A DNA stretch of 26,704 bases, from contig DAITSJ010000031.1 in assembly GCA_036843405.1 (NCBI GenBank), positions 1 through 26,704 of the forward strand, in the 5' to 3' direction. The notes under the pieces are model-generated. The model saw nothing but the letters and a program-made list of their open reading frames with translations. It was not told where the DNA came from and made no database searches. A program made the translations under genes and the position numbers. Below, in pieces: positions 14,957-23,038 of this stretch (positions within the stretch are counted from its first letter, which is position 1; every line of letters starts with the position of its first letter). This DNA is from DGNJ01 sp002388905 (GTDB lineage: Bacteria; Pseudomonadota; Gammaproteobacteria; Pseudomonadales; Porticoccaceae).

Positions 14957-15045
14957 GCCCGGGTGGCGAAATTGGTAGACGCAAGGGACTTAAAATCCCT
15001 CGGAGGGAGACCTCCGTACCGGTTCGATTCCGGTCCCGGGCACCA
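14957..15045 (+). tRNA. tRNA-Leu (anticodon UAA)
   Basis: A complete class II tRNA of 89 bases with encoded CCA. The acceptor stem GCCCGGG (14957-14963) pairs with CCCGGGC (15035-15041). The D-arm contains the usual G-G-T-A-G-A-C. The anticodon stem GGGA/TCCC surrounds a loop with anticodon TAA. A long variable arm with G-G-A-G-G/C-C-T-C-C follows, and the T-arm has ACCGG-TTCGATT-CCGGT. It decodes UUA and UUG leucine codons. A 12-base copy of its T-arm occurs at 15351-15362. Confidence 0.97.
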
Positions 15046-15086
15046 GTAAAATTATTAATTGACTTCCATCTCTTACAGAATAATTT

Positions 15087-15190
15087 TCAGCGTTTCTTCA
15101 TTGGTGCCGCATTTTCGAAGCTTAGCCCGGGCTCTGGATAACTCCATTTGTCGAGCAGACGATCCCACGCCTCATTCTCGTGCGCGTTCT
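15087..15190 (-). pseudogene. Possible decayed coding fragment downstream of tRNA-Leu
   Basis: On the minus strand, about 33 codons before a stop at 15087 look protein-like (A-H-E-N-E-A-W-D-R-L-L-D-K-W-S-Y-P-E-P-G). The frame upstream of it does not. Being next to a tRNA 3' end, it could be the tail of an integrase or another mobile gene, but I see no catalytic residues and cannot name it. It may also be chance. Confidence 0.2.
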
Positions 15191-15206
15191 GCCTGATTGT
15201 GGTGCA
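15190..15206 (+). promoter_or_regulatory. NtrC-type binding site upstream of nirB
   Basis: The sequence fits the NtrC core TGC-N11-GCA (TGC 15190-15192, GCA 15204-15206). The right half GGTGCA is a perfect half-site; the left half TGCCTG matches three of six. It lies ~130 bp before the start predicted from the sigma-54-like element, the usual enhancer distance. Confidence 0.4.
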
Positions 15207-15300
15207 CAGAGCTGGCGGAGTTGCTGTAATTGAAGTACCTGACGTGGCCGGACCCCTGTCAATCAAGGAAAAATACCTGTCTATGTGCGCAGCCGGGTTC

Positions 15301-15316
15301 TGGCACGCTATTTGTA
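15301..15316 (+). promoter_or_regulatory. Sigma-54-like promoter of the nirB operon
   Basis: TGGCAC (15301-15306), five bases, then TTGTA (15312-15316) matches the sigma-54 pattern TGGCAC-N5-TTGCW, including the invariant GG at -24. The -12 dinucleotide is GT rather than GC, one mismatch at an important base. It would start transcription near 15327, leaving a ~175-base leader before nirB. Sigma-54 plus NtrC control is known for nitrate-assimilation operons such as Klebsiella nas. Confidence 0.5.
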
Positions 15317-15373
15317 TCTCTATAAATCGTCGATGAGCCAGGGCGCTGCCCCGGTTCGATTCACCGCAAGCGT

Positions 15374-15392
15374 TGGCGCCGTGCCGGCGCCA
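15374..15392 (+). repeat. Strong hairpin in nirB leader
   Basis: TGGCGCC (15374-15380) and GGCGCCA (15386-15392) form a perfect 7-bp GC-rich stem around a 5-base loop (GTGCC), which could close by one more pair. Its 3' arm shares bases with the candidate P1 hairpin, so the two cannot coexist. It may be a regulatory alternative or may argue against P1. Confidence 0.6.
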
Positions 15393-15430
15393 TCGATGCC
15401 GCAACAACCTCCTGCTGGGTAATGACGCCC
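15387..15430 (+). promoter_or_regulatory. Candidate ANTAR-target double hairpin in nirB leader
   Basis: Two hexaloop hairpins in tandem. P1 (15387-15402): loop ATCGAT with four pairs and one C-C mismatch. P2 (15417-15430): GGGT/GCCC with loop AATGAC, extendable by a GC/GC step at 15414-15415 and 15433-15434. Both loops have A at position 1 and G at position 4, the recognition signature described for ANTAR targets, separated by a short linker. The 3' arm of P2 is the 5' arm of the following terminator, so forming P2 blocks termination, the standard ANTAR arrangement. P1 is the weaker of the two. Confidence 0.45.
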
Positions 15431-15458
15431 TTGCTGCCTATGGCCGCAGGGGGGTTTT
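15428..15458 (+). terminator. Intrinsic terminator (attenuator) before nirB
   Basis: CCCTTGC (15428-15434) pairs with GCAGGGG (15446-15452) with one wobble. An inner GCC-TAT-GGC lies beyond one mismatch, and the stem is followed by GGTTTT (15453-15458). It ends ~40 bp before the nirB start and ~385 bp after the tRNA. It is thus better explained as an attenuator of nirB than as the tRNA terminator. The T-tract is short, so read-through efficiency needs measuring. Confidence 0.55.
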
Positions 15459-15501
15459 GCCGTGGGTACGGAACTGCACGAAGTCAGCAAGAGAGGCAAT
15501 G

Positions 15502-18030
15502 ATGGCAACACAGAAGATCGTCGTAATCGGTAATGGCATGGTGGGGCATCACTATGTGGACCAATTGATCGCCAAAGCGCTGGATGTGGAAATCACCGTG
15601 TTGGGGGCGGAACCTCGCCCTGCCTACGACCGGGTGCATCTTTCCGAGTTCTTTGCCGGCAAGAAGCCGGAGGATCTGGCCCTGACGACCCGGGAGTACT
15701 ACCGGGAGAAAGGGGTCAGGGCCCACTTTGGCGATGCGGTGAAGACGATTCGCCGGGACGAGAAGATCGTCGTGACCGGTACCGGTCGCGAATACGCCTA
15801 CGACAAGCTGGTGCTGGCCACCGGCTCCTATCCCTTCGTGCCCCCCATTCCCGGTTCGGACCGGAAGGGCTGCCTTACCTACCGCACCATCGATGATCTG
15901 GGTGAAATCCGCGCCGAGGCGGAAACATCAAAAGTGGGCGTTGTGGTGGGCGGCGGCCTGCTGGGCCTTGAATGCGCCAACGCCCTTAAAAACCTGGGGC
16001 TGGAAACCCATGTGGTGGAGTTCGCACCGGGGCTGATGGGTGTGCAGCTCGACGAGGGTGGCAGCGGTATGTTGCGCCGTAAGGTCGAGGCCCTGGACGT
16101 TAACGTACACACCTCCAAGGCCACGAAGGACATCGTCGCCGGCGAAAACTGCTGTATGCGGATGAACTTCGGTGAAGACGATTACCTGGAGACGGATATG
16201 ATCGTCTTCTCCGCGGGCATTCGCCCCTACGATCAACTGGCCCGGGACTGCGGCCTGGAAGTGGGAGAGCGGGGCGGCATCGTTATCGATTATCACTGCC
16301 GCACCAGTGATTCTGATATTTTCGCCATCGGCGAGTGCGCCAGTTTCGGCAATTTCATCTACGGGCTGGTGGCCCCCGGTTACCGCATGGCGGAGGCCGC
16401 CGTCAGCCAGCTCACCGGCGAGAAGCAGAGCTTCCAGGGTGCCGACATGAGCACCAAGCTCAAACTGCTGGGTGTGGATGTGGGCTCCATCGGCGACTCC
16501 AAGGGTTCCGCCGAGGGCAGCGTCAACTATGTGTTCGCCGACGAGCGCGCCGCAGTCTACAAACGCCTCAATATCAGCGCCGATGGCAACACCCTGCTCG
16601 GCGCCGTGCTGGTGGGGGACTGCGACGATTACGACACGTTGTTGCAATACTACCTCAATGGTATCGAGCTGCCGGAAAACCCGGAATCGCTGATTCTGCC
16701 CAATGTCGAGGGCGGCGCGCCGCAACTGGGGCCTGCCGCGCTGCCGGTGGCGGCGACGGTCTGTTCCTGCCACAACGTCAGCAAGGGGGCGATTGTCGAG
16801 GCCATCGACGGCGGCTGCTGCTCGCTGGCAGACGTCAAGGGGGAGACCAGGGCCAGCACCGGCTGCGGCGGTTGTGCTGCGCTGCTCAAGTCCGTCGTCG
16901 AGTACGAGCTGGAAGAGCGGGGCGTGGCCGTGGACAAGAGCCTCTGCCCGCACTTCCCCTACACCCGCCAGGAGCTGTTTCATCTTTGCCGGGTGGAGGC
17001 CATCGAGAGTTTCGACGAGTTGCTGGCAAAACACGGCGAGGGCCGTGGCTGCGAAATCTGCAAGCCGGCGGTGGCCTCCATCCTCGCCACCCTCTGGAAC
17101 GATTACATCCTCGACGAAAAGCATGTGGGCCTGCAGGACACCAACGATACCTTCCTGGCCAACATGCAGAAGGACGGCACCTACTCGGTGGTGCCCCGGG
17201 TGGCCGGCGGCGAGATTACCCCGGAAAAACTTATCGTTTTGGGCAATGTGGCTAAGAAGTTCGGCCTCTACACCAAGATCACCGGCGGTCAGCGCATCGA
17301 CCTGTTCGGCGCCCGTGTCAATCAGTTGCCCGCCATCTGGCGGGAGTTGGTGGAAGCCGGCTTCGAGACCGGCCACGCCTACGGCAAGGCCCTGCGCACG
17401 GTGAAATCCTGTGTCGGCTCCACCTGGTGCCGCTACGGCGTACAGGACAGTGTCGGCATGGCCATCGCCCTCGAGCACCGCTACAAGGGCCTGCGCTCGC
17501 CCCACAAATTGAAGTCCGCCGTCTCCGGCTGCACCCGGGAGTGCGCCGAGGCCCAGTCCAAGGATTTCGGCGTCATCGCCACTGAAAACGGCTGGAATCT
17601 CTATGTGTGCGGTAACGGCGGCATGAAACCCCGCCATGCGGATTTGTTCGCCACGGATCTGGACGACGCAACCCTGGTCAAGTACATCGACCGCTTCCTG
17701 ATGTTCTACGTGCGCACGGCGGATCGCCTGCAACGCACCTCCGTGTGGATGGACAACCTGGAAGGCGGCCTGGATTACCTGCGGGAAGTGATTGTCGACG
17801 ACAAGCTGGGTATCTGCGGCGAACTGGAAGCCGGGATGCAGCACGTGATCGACAGCTACCAGTGCGAGTGGACGTCCACCATCAACGATCCCGACAAGCT
17901 CAAGCGCTTCCGCCAGTTCGTCAACGATCCCGACGGCGAGGACGACAACGTCATTTTCGTCGAGGAACGCGGCCAGGTTCGCCCGGCCAACGAGCAGGAG
18001 AAGGAAGAAATCATCGCACGGTCTGCGTAA
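15502..18030 (+). CDS. nirB: Nitrite reductase [NAD(P)H] large subunit
   Basis: An 842-residue enzyme reducing nitrite to ammonium in the cytoplasm with NAD(P)H, FAD, Fe-S and siroheme. FAD site V-V-I-G-N-G-M-V-G at the N-terminus; NAD site V-V-V-G-G-G-L-L-G near 150. The BFD-like [2Fe-2S] cysteines are 421, 423, 455 and 458 (C-S-C...C-G-G-C). A second Cys-containing segment lies at ~475-535. The siroheme/[4Fe-4S] ligands are C637-x5-C643 and C677-x3-C681 (S-G-C-T-R-E-C-A-E-A-Q). Length is normal. Two adjacent ATGs (15499, 15502) follow GAGAGG; the second has better spacing. It is first in nirB-nirD-nasA-cobA, behind the sigma-54-like promoter and attenuator. No nitrate/nitrite transporter or NasS/NasT is in the window. 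Confidence 0.97.
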   Translation: MATQKIVVIGNGMVGHHYVDQLIAKALDVEITVLGAEPRPAYDRVHLSEFFAGKKPEDLALTTREYYREKGVRAHFGDAVKTIRRDEKIVVTGTGREYAYDKLVLATGSYPFVPPIPGSDRKGCLTYRTIDDLGEIRAEAETSKVGVVVGGGLLGLECANALKNLGLETHVVEFAPGLMGVQLDEGGSGMLRRKVEALDVNVHTSKATKDIVAGENCCMRMNFGEDDYLETDMIVFSAGIRPYDQLARDCGLEVGERGGIVIDYHCRTSDSDIFAIGECASFGNFIYGLVAPGYRMAEAAVSQLTGEKQSFQGADMSTKLKLLGVDVGSIGDSKGSAEGSVNYVFADERAAVYKRLNISADGNTLLGAVLVGDCDDYDTLLQYYLNGIELPENPESLILPNVEGGAPQLGPAALPVAATVCSCHNVSKGAIVEAIDGGCCSLADVKGETRASTGCGGCAALLKSVVEYELEERGVAVDKSLCPHFPYTRQELFHLCRVEAIESFDELLAKHGEGRGCEICKPAVASILATLWNDYILDEKHVGLQDTNDTFLANMQKDGTYSVVPRVAGGEITPEKLIVLGNVAKKFGLYTKITGGQRIDLFGARVNQLPAIWRELVEAGFETGHAYGKALRTVKSCVGSTWCRYGVQDSVGMAIALEHRYKGLRSPHKLKSAVSGCTRECAEAQSKDFGVIATENGWNLYVCGNGGMKPRHADLFATDLDDATLVKYIDRFLMFYVRTADRLQRTSVWMDNLEGGLDYLREVIVDDKLGICGELEAGMQHVIDSYQCEWTSTINDPDKLKRFRQFVNDPDGEDDNVIFVEERGQVRPANEQEKEEIIARSA

Positions 18031-18049
18031 CGGAAAGAGGTAAGGACAA

Positions 18050-18394
18050 GTGAAAGTGGTTAAAGCGAACAAGTGGCACCCCGTCTGCCGGAAAGACGAT
18101 CTGGTTGCCAATTCCGGGGTCTGCGCGCTGGTCAATGATCGGCAGGTGGCGATCTTCTATGTGCCCGGCGAGGGCCAGACGCTGTACGCCATCGGCAACC
18201 GGGACCCCGTCGGCAAGGCCAACGTGCTTTCCCGGGGCATTCTCGCGGATGTCGATGGCGAACTGACCGTTGCCTCGCCCCTGTACAAGCAGCACTTCAG
18301 CCTCGTGACCGGGCAGTGCCTGGAAGAAGCGGATGTCAGTGTGCCGGTGTACGAAATCGCGCTGGACGGCGATACCGTTTTGATGGGTGAGTGA
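18050..18394 (+). CDS. nirD: Nitrite reductase small subunit
   Basis: A 114-residue Rieske-like NirD protein. W-H-P-V-C-R-K-D-D-L at the start and Y-A-I-G-N-R-D-P-V-G-K-A-N-V-L-S-R-G-I match the family, including N-R-D-P in place of the Rieske Cys-His ligands. NirD lacks the cluster and serves as a structural/electron-transfer partner of NirB. P-L-Y-K-Q-H-F-S-L-x-T-G-Q-C-L follows as expected. It begins with GTG (18050) after AAGGA, 19 bp from nirB and 6 bp before nasA. Confidence 0.95.
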   Translation: MKVVKANKWHPVCRKDDLVANSGVCALVNDRQVAIFYVPGEGQTLYAIGNRDPVGKANVLSRGILADVDGELTVASPLYKQHFSLVTGQCLEEADVSVPVYEIALDGDTVLMGE

Positions 18395-18400
18395 GGGGTT

Positions 18401-21064
18401 ATGGCTTTGCAAGCGACACAGCGGCGCACCACCTGTCCCTATTGTGGCGTGGGCTGTGGTGTCGACGCGCGGTTGACCGGCGGGGATGTGATTGCCGTTT
18501 CCGGTTCCGACGACCATCCCGCCAATCGGGGGCGACTGTGCGTCAAGGGCTCTGCCCTGCACGAGACCAACGGGATGGAGGGACGGCTGCTCCACCCGGT
18601 CGTCAACGGCCGGCGCGCCACCTGGGACGAGGCGCTGGACAGGGTGGCCGGCGGTTTTGCGAACATAATCGACAAGCACGGGCCCGACGCCGTGGCCTTC
18701 TACCTGTCGGGGCAATTGCTGACCGAAGACTACTATGTCGCCAACAAGCTGATGAAAGGCTTTATCGGCAGCGCCAATGTCGACACCAACTCACGCCTTT
18801 GCATGGCCTCGGCGGTGGCCGGCTACAAGCGCGCCTTCGGCGCCGACGCCGTGCCCTGTTCCTACGAGGACCTGGAAACCTGCGATCTGCTGGTGATGGC
18901 GGGCTCCAACGCCGCCTGGACCCACCCGGTCCTCTACCAGCGCATCGAGGCCGCCAAACAAAAACGCCCCCACATGCGCGTGGTGGTGGTGGACCCCCGG
19001 CGCACCGCCACCTGCGATATCGCCGACCTGCACCTGCCCATACGGCCGGGCACCGACGCCTTTCTGTTTGTGGGCCTGCTGCATTACCTGAGCGTCACCG
19101 GCTGCCTCGACGACGATTATATCCGCGCCCACACGGCGGGTTTTTCCGAGGCGCTGGAAGCCGCTGCGGAGACGGACCTGGAATCCCTCGGCGACACCCT
19201 GGGCGTGGCATCGCAAACCCTGGAAACCTTTTTCCGCTGGTTTGCCGACACGGAAAAAACCGTGACCTTTTATTCCCAGGGCATCAACCAGTCCGCCACG
19301 GGAACGGACAAGTGCAACGCCATTATCAACTGCCACCTGGCCACGGGGCGAATCGGCCGCGAAGGCATGGGGCCGTTTTCCATCACCGGCCAGCCCAACG
19401 CCATGGGCGGGCGCGAAGTGGGCGGCCTCGCCAATCAACTGGCGGCCCATATGAACTTCACCCCCGAGGACATCGACCGGGTGGGGCGCTTCTGGGAGGC
19501 GCCGCGCATGGCCAGGCACCTCGGCCTCAAGGCCGTGGACCTGTTCGATGCCATCGAGCGGGGGAGTGTCAAAGCCGTGTGGATCATGGCCACCAACCCG
19601 GTCGTGAGCATGCCCGACGCCGACAGGGTGAAGCGGGCCCTGGAGAAGTGCGAACTGGTAGTGGTGTCGGACTGCATTGCCGAGACCGACACCACCGCCT
19701 GTGCCGATATCCTGCTGCCCGCCACCGGCTGGGGCGAAAAGGACGGCACGGTCACCAACTCCGAACGGCGCATTTCCCGGCAGCGGGCGCTGTCCCTTCC
19801 CGCCGGGGAGGCACGCCACGACTGGCAGATCGTCTGCGACCTGGCCCGGCGCATGGGTTTCGGGGCGGCCTTTGACTACCGCTCGCCCCGGGACGTGTTC
19901 TGTGAGCACGCCGCTTTGTCCGGTTTCGAGAACGCTGGCAACCGCGTCTTCGATATCAGCGGGCTGAGTGCCCTGTCCGACACCGGCTACGAAAACCTGG
20001 AGCCGGTGCAGTGGCCGGTCAACGCCGCCAATCCCGCCGGGCGGGCACGGCTTTTCGGTGACGGTCGCTTCAGTACCGGCGACGGCCGCGCGCGGTTCGT
20101 GGCGGTGATGCCCGCCGCGCCCAGCCAGAATTCCGGGGGCGGCTGCGGGTTTGTCATGAACACGGGACGCATCCGGGACCAGTGGCACACCATGACCCGT
20201 ACCGCGCGGGCGCCGCGCTTGCTCAACCACATTGATTCGCCCTCCGTCAGCATCGGCCCCGCCGACGCCGCGCGCCTGCACATTACCGAAGGCGACCTGC
20301 TGGAAGTCCAAAACAGCCGGGGCAGTTTGCGTCTGCCGGCGGCCATCGACGAGGGGGGCGGCAGCGGCGAAATCTTCGTGCCCATGCACTGGAACGATCA
20401 GTACGCCTCCCATGCCCGCATCGGCGCACTGATCGCACCGGTAACCGACCCTCGCTCCGGCCAGCCGGAGAGCAAATACGTGCCCGTCAACCTGCGCAAA
20501 CTGCCGGTTCGCCGCTGGTTGCAGGTGGCCAGTCACGAATCGCTGGACGTGAGCGTTTTCGATTTCTGGACCAAAGTGCCCCTGGCCCGGGGTTTTCGCT
20601 ACCGCCTGGCGGTGCTCGAGGGTAACCACCTGGATGTGCTCGCCTGGGCCCGGGAACGTGCCGGTGGCGACACCCGCCTGGAATTCGGCGATGCCGCCAG
20701 CGGCGACTACCGGATTATCGCCCACGACGACGTTCGCCCCCGGTTTATGGCCTACCTGGCCGCCGACCGGCAGTCACTGCCGCAGGGCAGTTGGCTGGCC
20801 GAAAATTTCGGCGCCCGACTGCCCGCCGACCGCTGGTTGCTGCTGGCGGGCAGAAGCGCCGCCGGCTCGGACAAGGGCCGGTTGATCTGTTCGTGCTTTG
20901 AAGTGGGGGAGAAGGAAATCATCCGCGCCATCGGGCAGGGGGCCGGCAACCCGCGGGAACTGGGGGATCAATTGCGCTGCGGGACCAACTGCGGCTCCTG
21001 CATTCCGGAGCTGAAGGCCCTGCTCACCAAAACCGCAGAGGGCGGGGAAGAGGACGCCGCCTGA
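18401..21064 (+). CDS. nasA: Assimilatory nitrate reductase catalytic subunit
   Basis: An 887-residue cytoplasmic molybdopterin enzyme that reduces nitrate to nitrite. The N-terminal [4Fe-4S] ligands are C12-x2-C15-x3-C19-x27-C47. The Mo-ligand Cys is ~134 in S-R-L-C-M-A-S-A. G-I-N-Q-S-A-T-G-T-D-K and the C-terminal molybdopterin-binding fold (M-N-T-G-R-I-R-D-Q-W-H-T-M-T) follow. The last ~60 residues carry a BFD-like [2Fe-2S] domain (C830-x-C832...C864-x2-C867), typical of the long NasA/NarB form that takes electrons from a separate NADH reductase or ferredoxin. No NasC-like diaphorase is in this operon, so its electron donor is encoded elsewhere or is NirB-associated. ATG 18401 follows GAGGGG. 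Confidence 0.96.
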   Translation: MALQATQRRTTCPYCGVGCGVDARLTGGDVIAVSGSDDHPANRGRLCVKGSALHETNGMEGRLLHPVVNGRRATWDEALDRVAGGFANIIDKHGPDAVAFYLSGQLLTEDYYVANKLMKGFIGSANVDTNSRLCMASAVAGYKRAFGADAVPCSYEDLETCDLLVMAGSNAAWTHPVLYQRIEAAKQKRPHMRVVVVDPRRTATCDIADLHLPIRPGTDAFLFVGLLHYLSVTGCLDDDYIRAHTAGFSEALEAAAETDLESLGDTLGVASQTLETFFRWFADTEKTVTFYSQGINQSATGTDKCNAIINCHLATGRIGREGMGPFSITGQPNAMGGREVGGLANQLAAHMNFTPEDIDRVGRFWEAPRMARHLGLKAVDLFDAIERGSVKAVWIMATNPVVSMPDADRVKRALEKCELVVVSDCIAETDTTACADILLPATGWGEKDGTVTNSERRISRQRALSLPAGEARHDWQIVCDLARRMGFGAAFDYRSPRDVFCEHAALSGFENAGNRVFDISGLSALSDTGYENLEPVQWPVNAANPAGRARLFGDGRFSTGDGRARFVAVMPAAPSQNSGGGCGFVMNTGRIRDQWHTMTRTARAPRLLNHIDSPSVSIGPADAARLHITEGDLLEVQNSRGSLRLPAAIDEGGGSGEIFVPMHWNDQYASHARIGALIAPVTDPRSGQPESKYVPVNLRKLPVRRWLQVASHESLDVSVFDFWTKVPLARGFRYRLAVLEGNHLDVLAWARERAGGDTRLEFGDAASGDYRIIAHDDVRPRFMAYLAADRQSLPQGSWLAENFGARLPADRWLLLAGRSAAGSDKGRLICSCFEVGEKEIIRAIGQGAGNPRELGDQLRCGTNCGSCIPELKALLTKTAEGGEEDAA

Positions 21065-21106
21065 GGCATCCTTCGCCACACCTGGCCACACAACAGAGTA
21101 TTTACC

Positions 21107-21928
21107 ATGAGTAACGTCATACCGTTCAAAAACCGGGAAATCGAGGACCATATCGACCGCCGTGCAAATAACGCCGCCGAAGGGGAGGTTATCCTCCTCG
21201 GTGCCGGGCCCGGCGACCCGGACCTGCTGACCGTCCGGGGCCTGCGCGCCCTGCAAGAGGCGGATGTGGTGGTTTACGACCGCCTCGTGGCCCCCGAGTT
21301 GCTGGCCTGCACCGCCGGTGATTGCGAAAAAATCTATGTGGGCAAACGCAAGGACCGGCACAGCCTGCCCCAGGAAAAGATTTGCGAGCTGCTGGTGTCC
21401 CTGGCCAGTTCGGGCAAACGGGTGGTGCGCCTCAAAGGGGGCGATCCCTTTGTTTTCGGCCGCGGCGGTGAAGAACTGGACGTGCTCGAAAACCGGGGAA
21501 TCTCCTGGCAGGTCATTCCGGGCGTTACCGCCGCCATGGGTTGCGCCGCGGCCACCGGCATTCCCCTTACCCACCGGGCCTGCGCCCATGCGCTGACCTT
21601 TATCACCGCCCACCGCCAACAGGGAGAACTGGCGTTCAACTGGGACCTGGCCCTGCAGAAAGACCAGACGGTGGTGTTCTACATGGGGCTTTCCGTGGTG
21701 GGGGACATCGCCGCCGGTCTTATCGAGCGCGGCAAGGCGGCCGATACGCCCGTTGCCGTGATAGCCAACGGCTGCCGGGCGGACCAGCAGGTGGTGGTCG
21801 CCACCCTCGAGACCGTCGCCGAGCGGGTCCGACAAAGTGCCTTGCCATCGCCGGCGCTGATTATTCTCGGCGAGGTGGTGACCCATCGCCGGGCGCTGCT
21901 GGATGTCGCCGTTGGCGTAAGTTCGTGA
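21107..21928 (+). CDS. cobA: Uroporphyrinogen-III C-methyltransferase
   Basis: A 273-residue SAM-dependent enzyme methylating uroporphyrinogen III at C2 and C7 to precorrin-2, the first step to siroheme. Motifs: V-I-L-L-G-A-G-P-G-D-P-D-L-L-T-V-R-G, V-V-Y-D-R-L-V, R-L-K-G-G-D-P-F-V-F-G-R-G-G-E-E, and I-P-G-V-T-A-A. The first ~28 residues are an N-terminal extension before the conserved core. It lacks the dehydrogenase/ferrochelatase half of CysG, so siroheme completion needs another gene. Being last after nasA fits supply of siroheme to NirB. It is sometimes called nasE or sumT. Confidence 0.94.
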   Translation: MSNVIPFKNREIEDHIDRRANNAAEGEVILLGAGPGDPDLLTVRGLRALQEADVVVYDRLVAPELLACTAGDCEKIYVGKRKDRHSLPQEKICELLVSLASSGKRVVRLKGGDPFVFGRGGEELDVLENRGISWQVIPGVTAAMGCAAATGIPLTHRACAHALTFITAHRQQGELAFNWDLALQKDQTVVFYMGLSVVGDIAAGLIERGKAADTPVAVIANGCRADQQVVVATLETVAERVRQSALPSPALIILGEVVTHRRALLDVAVGVSS

Positions 21929-21962
21929 ATGGTTTCTGTTCCGTCACGCAGGCGGGACTTTC

Positions 21963-21999
21963 GGACGCCACCAACATGCCTTAGGTTGTGGTGGCGTCC
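21963..21999. terminator. Long inverted repeat between cobA and the LysR gene
   Basis: GGACGCCACCA (21963-21973) and TGGTGGCGTCC (21989-21999) are an 11-bp perfect stem with a 15-base loop. The genes converge here; the right arm encodes the last residues of the LysR protein. There is no T-run on either side, so it is a bidirectional 3'-end hairpin or Rho-assisted end rather than a textbook terminator. Confidence 0.55.
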
Positions 22000-22913
22000 A
22001 CATGCAGGATCCGGCGTATCCTTTCAAACAGCATCTGTCCCGCCCGGGACAGGCGTCTGCCTTCCAGGGAAACCATGCCGATATTCCAGCCGATATCGGA
22101 GTGGGGCTGGGTCATTTCCAACCGTTGGAGCGTGCCGTCGGATAACTCGGTTTCCAGGGTATCCTGAACGCACATCAATATCCCGTCGCTGTCCATCGCC
22201 GCCGCCTTAAGACTGTGAAAGTCGTTGCACATGAGGTGCTTGACACTTGTCCTGTCGAAATTACCGCCGTAGAGCGCGCCGATAAGCGTCCAGTGGTCCT
22301 CCCCGAGATTGGGCATAAGCAGGGGAAAACGTATTAATTGGTCGGCGGTAATGACTTCGCCGGTAGCCAGTGGATGGCCGGCCCGAACGTAGAAACCCGT
22401 TTCCATGTACCGCAGTGGCAGGATGGCGGCGCCTCGTTGACCGGCGGAATCGAGCAGGCGGGTGTCGGCAATAAAAAATTCTATCTTTTCGCCGAAAAGG
22501 CTTTCGAGAAGGGCCGGGGGCGAATCGATGTCCGCGCGCACGGTGACCTTGGTTTCATCCCTGCTCATGGCTTTCATAAGTGGGGAGAGAATGATGCCGG
22601 CCATGGCCGGTCCCACGCCAAAGCTGACCTCTCCGCTCTCGGCTTCCCGGATCAATTCGGCTTCCCGCCTGATGGTGCCGGCCCTCAGCAGTAATTCACG
22701 GCCCTGCTCGAGTATCCGGCGACCCTCCGGCGTGGCGCGTACGCCGGAACGGTTACGCTCGAACAAATGCAGACCCAGATCGTCCTCCAATGCCTGGATA
22801 CTCCGTGTCAGCGCGGATTGTGACAGGTGGAGGCGTTCGCTCGCACGTGCGAAATTGCATTCGCTCTCAAGGACGATCGCGTGATGGAGTTTACGGAGGT
22901 CAAGTGGTCTCAT
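21981..22913 (-). CDS. LysR-family transcriptional regulator
   Basis: A 310-residue LysR protein. The N-terminal winged helix-turn-helix reads N-F-A-R-A-S-E-R-L-H-L-S-Q-S-A-L-T-R-S-I-Q-A-L-E-D-D-L-G-L-H-L-F-E-R. A linker helix and a periplasmic-binding-like effector domain with G-E-V-S-F-G-V-G-P follow. The ligand is unknown. It is divergent from the sterol-desaturase gene with a 125-bp spacer carrying a dyad, so it most likely controls that operon and itself. Its end overlaps the hairpin after cobA. It could instead have a role in nitrogen genes, but orientation and operator position favour the rightward operon. Confidence 0.92.
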   Translation of the reverse strand: MRPLDLRKLHHAIVLESECNFARASERLHLSQSALTRSIQALEDDLGLHLFERNRSGVRATPEGRRILEQGRELLLRAGTIRREAELIREAESGEVSFGVGPAMAGIILSPLMKAMSRDETKVTVRADIDSPPALLESLFGEKIEFFIADTRLLDSAGQRGAAILPLRYMETGFYVRAGHPLATGEVITADQLIRFPLLMPNLGEDHWTLIGALYGGNFDRTSVKHLMCNDFHSLKAAAMDSDGILMCVQDTLETELSDGTLQRLEMTQPHSDIGWNIGMVSLEGRRLSRAGQMLFERIRRILHVDATTT

Positions 22914-22951
22914 GGTTTTTCATGCGGATAATTCATCAAAAATGATATTTA

Positions 22952-22976
22952 ATTGCATTTGACTCACCAGTGCAAT
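22952..22976. promoter_or_regulatory. Dyad operator candidate for LysR regulator
   Basis: ATTGCA (22952-22957) and TGCAAT (22971-22976) form a perfect 6-bp inverted repeat spaced by 13 bp. It lies 39 bp upstream of the LysR start and ~62 bp before the hydroxylase start. LysR proteins bind such interrupted dyads (T-N11-A type) in divergent spacers. The surrounding bases are AT-rich. Confidence 0.5.
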
Positions 22977-23038
22977 GGACGAATACTCGGGGGAAACGGG
23001 CGGCACTTCGCGTACCCGTTCGACATAAGGGGATGAAA

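Noticed and set aside
15046..15498. CRISPR array or other spaced repeats
   Set aside because: Only one 12-base repeat is present; no regular spacing anywhere in the window.
15373..15501. Upstream extension of nirB
   Set aside because: The extra codons cover the hairpin/terminator region and precede the conserved FAD-binding N-terminus and the GAGAGG ribosome site.
15928..18135. 735-codon minus-strand frame opposite nirB
   Set aside because: NirB on the plus strand has all cofactor motifs; the opposite frame shows no family motif and is a GC-codon artefact.
18791..20725. 644-codon minus-strand frame opposite nasA
   Set aside because: Low-complexity shadow of NasA, no ribosome site or recognisable domain.
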